DNA of 64,000 nucleotides from Anadara kagoshimensis (taxonomy: Eukaryota; Mollusca; Bivalvia; Arcoida; Arcidae). Made by a program: the position numbers and the translations under genes. This document shows, in pieces, positions 59,817-64,000 of this stretch (the first letter of the stretch is position 1; each line of letters opens with the position of its first letter). The stretch spans positions 50,866,920-50,930,919 of the forward strand of contig CM037861.1 of assembly GCA_021292105.1 (NCBI GenBank). Direction: 5' to 3'. Under the pieces are notes generated by a model. It was not told the origin of the DNA. It made no database searches and worked only from the letters and a program-made list of their open reading frames with translations.

Positions 59817-60736
59817 ATATTTATATTTTGCAATTTTTAAAAATCTTGTTTTTGTTTTTGAATCCTGAAATGAATTTAAAACACTGTCGTGTACGACATA
59901 CAATTCCAATTACTGGAACAGCCAATCAATAACGTCACGGCTATAGGCGTAAGCGAGAGATGATTGACGTCACATTAGCAAATGTAATTATAGTCCTATA
60001 ACAACAGAGTTAAATACAATCAAACATCATAAATATATAAATTTGTAAATAAACAACCAATCGTTGACAGTCTGTAATTAATATATAGCATAAAGTGATG
60101 GTCAGTTTCTGACCTACACACTTTGGATATAATTCTTCCTTTCCCCTTATTTTACCACTATGTGTAGTTGGACAATGACATCAACACATCAAATAATATG
60201 CAAAGTACTTGATTCAAACAGGGTTGGATTAAAACTATATTGACTTTGAAAAAAAATCAGAACATCCCATGCTATACTATATTAGTTTTAATATCTTAAC
60301 ATAGTACCTGTGTACTGTTATACCATATTGGAGTAGTTCATTAGTTTGCTGGTTAAGTTTTCTGGTGTTTCAATTAACCGAACTTAAATACAGATACCAC
60401 GCCTGTGGCAATTTGTTGTCATACAACAAACGCAAATTTTAGCAATCTCACATGCTTGTTCTAGATGTGTTTAAAATACTAGTTGAATGTAAGAAACTGA
60501 CTCTATTTCTACGAAAATTCATGCGTCTATACCTTAAATATAAGTCAATAGGAGTTAATGGAATTGTGTTTAATGCTTCAATTAAGAACAATTCATTCAA
60601 TCGAAACAGTCATTTATGTTGTTTTTAAAAGTACATAAAAACATCAGTTAAGTTAACTGATATTATGTATTATATGATAAACATAAATACCCATATTTTT
60701 AATGTTTGGCTTTTAATTTTTGGTTTTTAATTACAG
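59817..60736. other. Last part of intron 1, no element recognised
   Basis: AT-rich. It ends in a pyrimidine-rich stretch and ACAG acceptor at 60736. Confidence 0.45.
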
Positions 60737-60829
60737 GTAAATATCCAACTACTATGGATTGTACATATATTCAATATTTTACTGTTGATGATGAGAGAGA
60801 TGGTATTCCACAAACAGATGCTATTTTAT
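60737..60829 (+). CDS. CACNG: Calcium-channel gamma / TARP subunit, exon 2
   Basis: 93 nt, phase 1 at both sides. Joined to exon 1 it gives G64-KYPTTMDC, supplying the second loop cysteine (C72) of the claudin signature, then an acidic extracellular stretch (VDDERDG) to residue 94. The acceptor is ATTACAG and the donor GTAAGT at 60830. Vertebrate family members have a short second exon coding the same part of the loop, which supports the call. This exon has no long ORF of its own and was found by joining the reading frame across the introns. Confidence 0.9.
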
Positions 60830-61074
60830 GTAAGTAACACTTTATAGAACAATTTAAGCCTATAATACAAAGAGTGTCATATTTCACCATACCATTTAAC
60901 TTACAGAGATTGGCATATTTTAGTTGTCGTGTATATTATTTTTTAACCAATTTCCTTGGTTCTTCAAACAAAAGGCTATGAATTCAAGATTATGCTATCA
61001 AAAGCTCACTATTTGTGTGTGTGGTTTTTATAAATGAACATCTAGTGAACAGGCTAAATATTCATATTATTACA

Positions 61075-61176
61075 AACGTGGCGAGTGTAACTAGCTAAAC
61101 GGGAGGTGCGTACCCTACCAGAGCACCTGATCTCACTTCCCTAGTGGAAGTTGACGTTGACTAAGTTTGCCAGGTA
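61075..61176 (+). mobile_element. PLE 3' tail scrap, sense, in intron 2
   Basis: ACGTGGCGAGTGTAACTAGC to GTGGAAGTTGACG; the terminus is lost. Confidence 0.8.
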
Positions 61177-62301
61177 GATTGTGTAAATGGTCATAAAATA
61201 TTCAAAATGTACATACAAATCTACAAACCCTAGAGTAAGCAAAACAACAAGAGACATCTTATATTAATCGAAACTGTAAATGGCGGGGGTGGACAAGGAT
61301 GAATGATATAGGAAAATATGAAAAGAACGTCTCGGAGCAAACAGTAAAAAATGTGCCTGTTTGCTTCAACACTCGTCACGCTGATGTTGATATTTATGAA
61401 TCATGAAGGGTCTTGCTTTATTGTTGACATTAAAGCCTGTTTCTTGTTTAATGCATGTTATATTTTATTGGTAATCGATATCTCCCATTGTCTTTTAAAG
61501 TGCAGAGAGTGTAAATGTTACGAACCGAACAATAAATATTGAGGTTTTTAATGATACAACAATAAACAGAAGTAACTCTATGATTCATCAACACAAACTT
61601 GATAGTAAAAGCGTTTGTTTTAATTGATATGTCAGGCAAGCAATATAATTGTCAATATTTATGATGGAAGTATAATTCATAAACTCGAACGTACAGATCG
61701 CACTATCAAACTTGGTAAGGTCAGTAACGAACCCGGATGTAGACTGAATTAACTATGGTATACGGTTAATGTTTGTAGCTTGTTTATTTATTTATTTTGG
61801 TAAAATAAATATTGATCATTTCTGTTAAAAAAGTTAGTTAATGACCTTTTTGCTGGTATATAAGATGAAAAAATTAAGAAAGAATATAGGCTACATTACT
61901 ATCTGTAGAAGATAGACTGGACATCATTTGCCATTATATCGGTAAATGTTTGTGTGTGTGAAAAAGAAAAACGTTTTTCTTTGGGGGGGGGGGGGGGGTT
62001 GGGTTGGGTTAAGATTTATTTTTTTGTGTTTAAAATGACCATTAGTAATTTCTTTAAAAATATTGGAAGACCATAAATGCTGTTATGTATGTTTTACTGT
62101 TGCCGAGTATATTTTTCAGATAACTTTCATTTTATATAAAATAAGAAAAATTTATTGTGAACAATTCCATATCATATATTTTCACTATTCAAGTCAAAAC
62201 AAGATAATGTTTCTGACTTGCCACCGTGAATTCTTCGCGTATATTATTACCATCGAATCTGCCTTAAAAACCACCTCTACACAAGAGTTGCTTGCTTTTA
62301 A
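61177..62301. other. Intron 2, otherwise unremarkable
   Basis: It contains a G16 run at 61983-61998 followed by TTGGGTTGGGTT. ORFs at 61351-61542 and 62063-62311 have no known domain. Confidence 0.45.
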
Positions 62302-62429
62302 AGGCCGGTAAAATTATATTGCAATTGCTCTTTATTCATGTTATTTAAACTTGCATATTAGGGCCACCTGGCCATAAAACCACGCTTATTACATCTCCTA
62401 TGTGACAAATATACACAGGTTTGACTGTA
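62302..62429 (-). mobile_element. TA-flanked TIR element, partial
   Basis: It keeps the GGTTTGACTGTA end and the middle; the other terminus has been lost. Confidence 0.65.
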
Positions 62430-62863
62430 CTATAACCACACTCGTAGGGAGTTTATACAGTGATCAAAATGCACTTTTGATTTTCTTGTTTGCTTTTTTG
62501 TTTGTTTGTTTTTGGCTTTTGATTGCTGTTGCCAAAGACAAATTTTCAGCTTCAAATTATTTTCTTCCTATTTACGTATTTCGTCAAACTGCAGAAAGCA
62601 ATGTTATAAGCTTGAAGCGATCTTACGTGTACATTCCCAGATATCTTAAAAATTAACAAAACAAATGAAGATTTCATTTTTTCTAGATTTCGGTTAAGGA
62701 AATCTAAGTTGATTAAAGAATGATTTTGACACCAGAGAAATGGATAAAAAAGTAAAAAAGTAAATTTAAGTTGAAAAATATGTACTTGTCCTTGGTAATA
62801 GCCAAACTTATGCCTGATAAAAAAGAATGGTGTAAATAATTGTTATTTGTATTTTATTTACAG

Positions 62864-63004
62864 TAACCATGAGAAGATCTACTTGGTTTCCGTTAACAAG
62901 TCTGCTGATTTTATTAATAGCCACAGTTATATGTTTTGTTGGACATTGCAATTCTAGAAGAAAAAACCTTACATTCGTGTGTGGGATATTATTTGTTTTA
63001 GCTG
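62864..63004 (+). CDS. CACNG: Calcium-channel gamma / TARP subunit, exon 3
   Basis: 141 nt (47 codons), phase 1 at both sides; from memory this is the usual size of the third exon in the family. It encodes residues 95-141: MRRSTWFP, TM2 at about 102-120, the short cytoplasmic turn GHCNSRRKN, and the start of TM3 (LTFVCGILFVLAG). The turn and TM3 start resemble gamma-5/7 (GHIRP.RTILAFVSGIFFILSG). The acceptor is ATTTACAG ending 62863 and the donor GTAAGT at 63005. The rest (TM3 end, TM4, cytoplasmic tail) must lie beyond the window; its PDZ-binding or phosphorylation motifs cannot be judged. Confidence 0.93.
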
Positions 63005-63051
63005 GTAAGTGTGCAAAATTTGGGACTAAAACGAGCAATTGGTGTTATACG

Positions 63052-63184
63052 TAACAGTCCCAAAACACAGTGAAAACTTCGAAAACTGGTAAATTAAGTT
63101 ACACACTTCCACCAGGCCCAGGGAAGTGTCGGAGTCCGGGTGATCTGGAAGGGTAAGCATTTCCTACCCACCTACATCTGCACG
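63052..63184 (-). mobile_element. PLE 3' tail, antisense, 48 bp past exon 3
   Basis: AAACTGGTAAATTAAGTTAC and AGTCCGGGTGATCTGGAAGG. A short CCAGGCCCAGGG duplication lies in its core. 63185-63915 holds nothing else recognised. Confidence 0.83.
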
Positions 63185-63916
63185 CAAAACATAAAAATCA
63201 GTACAGAAGCAGAGACATATCAATATGAAAGGAAAGCTGATTTTCAGGAACTCATTTAGACTTACAAAAAAAGCGATGCTGATTGAGAGAGTTTCACTTA
63301 CAAAAATACACATTATCAGTCATTTAAAATATTTTATGGCGTAAGCATTGATTAGACTCACAGTGATGCATCTTATCAATGATCTGTAATTTTTTAAAAA
63401 TGTTAAAATATCGATATGTACATTTACTTATCTTCACGGCTTGTCAGGAGCCAAGACTTTAGCTATACACATGTTCACACAATGACATACAGTCAGCCAG
63501 TTGTCGATATGTTCGTGTGTTAAAACAACAGATAGCTAATGGATGATCCATCGACTGTGTGATCCTACATGACTTAAGCTTTCCCAGGGACATATAATAA
63601 ATAAGCACACTTTAAATTAACTTTGACTCGTTTTATTTTTCTTTCTTTGTTATTACCGATCAGTCGTTGAACATTAGAGCTTTATGATTTTCGCGTTATG
63701 TTTAATTTAGCAAAATGTTTCTTTTGGGTTAAAAGTCAAGCTTTTGGGATTTCATTCATCAGGAAAAGTTCAAGGTATCGGATCACATGGATAAATAGAC
63801 GTATACAACCATAGATTACCATCTCTGTCAACAAACAGAAACAAAACATAATCAATATATTTTAAGAAATGTTTATAATTGAATTTGCATTTTATAAATT
63901 AATGAAATGTAATACA

Positions 63917-63950
63917 TAAATAAATAAATAAAAAAATAAAAATAAAAAAC
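63917..63950. repeat. (AAAT)n-like A-rich microsatellite
   Basis: Interrupted AAAT/AAAAT units. Confidence 0.85.
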
Positions 63951-64000
63951 CAACTTAAAACGAAAACTGAAATTGAGAACATTTGAAATCTGAAATAGTT

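Larger units (their letters stand above)
11047..60736 (+). other. CACNG: Intron 1 of the CACNG-like gene (49,690 bp)
   Basis: It is bounded by GTAAGT at 11047 and TTTTTAATTACAG ending at 60736, phase 1. It holds about 32 PLE fragments, ten or so hammerhead repeats, Tc1 relics and many tandem arrays. No other convincing host exon was found inside it. Long first introns are usual in this gene family. Confidence 0.88.

Noticed and set aside
61351-61542. Cys-containing ORF in intron 2 as an alternative exon
   Set aside because: No good splice acceptor and donor in frame with exons 2 and 3, and no family similarity.
62402-62656. 84-codon ORF with a hydrophobic segment before exon 3
   Set aside because: It starts inside a TIR element and has no splice link to exon 3; hydrophobicity comes from T-rich sequence.

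Overview
The window is AT-rich metazoan nuclear DNA with very sparse coding sequence. Its mix of repeats suggests a lophotrochozoan, most likely a mollusc and perhaps a bivalve. The repeats are Penelope-like retroelement tails, hammerhead-ribozyme repeats, Tc1/mariner relics, small TA-flanked inverted-repeat elements and many minisatellites. The species call is an inference; no species marker is visible.

The only host gene I can support is a plus-strand calcium-channel gamma / TARP subunit (claudin-fold family, closest from memory to gamma-5/gamma-7). Exon 1 is at 10857-11046, exon 2 at 60737-60829 and exon 3 at 62864-63004. All three donors read GTAAGT, all junctions are phase 1, and the exons join into 141 residues carrying TM1, the GLW..C loop, TM2 and the start of TM3. 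The final exon(s) lie beyond the window. Intron 1 is 49,690 bp and makes up most of the window.

Almost everything else is repeat. (1) A Penelope-like element (PLE) has a 2-kb copy at about 17247-19190 with reverse transcriptase motifs, and its 3' tail recurs about 40 times in both orientations. Two of these tails have expanded into satellites: a 129-bp unit x7 at 5286-6180 and a 49-bp unit x12 at 41700-42295. (2) A second family of about 230 bp occurs about 14 times. Each copy carries a minimal type-I hammerhead ribozyme or its remains; the copy at 6359-6404 (minus) keeps the whole core. (3) Tc1/mariner remnants lie at 1625-2702, 3381-4460 and 16530-19510, the last split by the main PLE copy. 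(4) TIR elements of 120-185 bp and at least eight tandem arrays fill further space.

By region: 1-4650 holds a double TIR element and a 1.75-kb tandem duplication made of nested mobile elements. 5214-6810 holds the 129-bp satellite, the best ribozyme copy and a TIR element. 10.1-11.05 kb is the gene start. 11-60.7 kb is intron 1, full of PLE tails, ribozyme repeats and minisatellites. 60.7-63 kb holds exons 2 and 3, with PLE tails in intron 2 and 48 bp past the exon 3 donor. No tRNA, rRNA, CRISPR or bacterial gene was seen.
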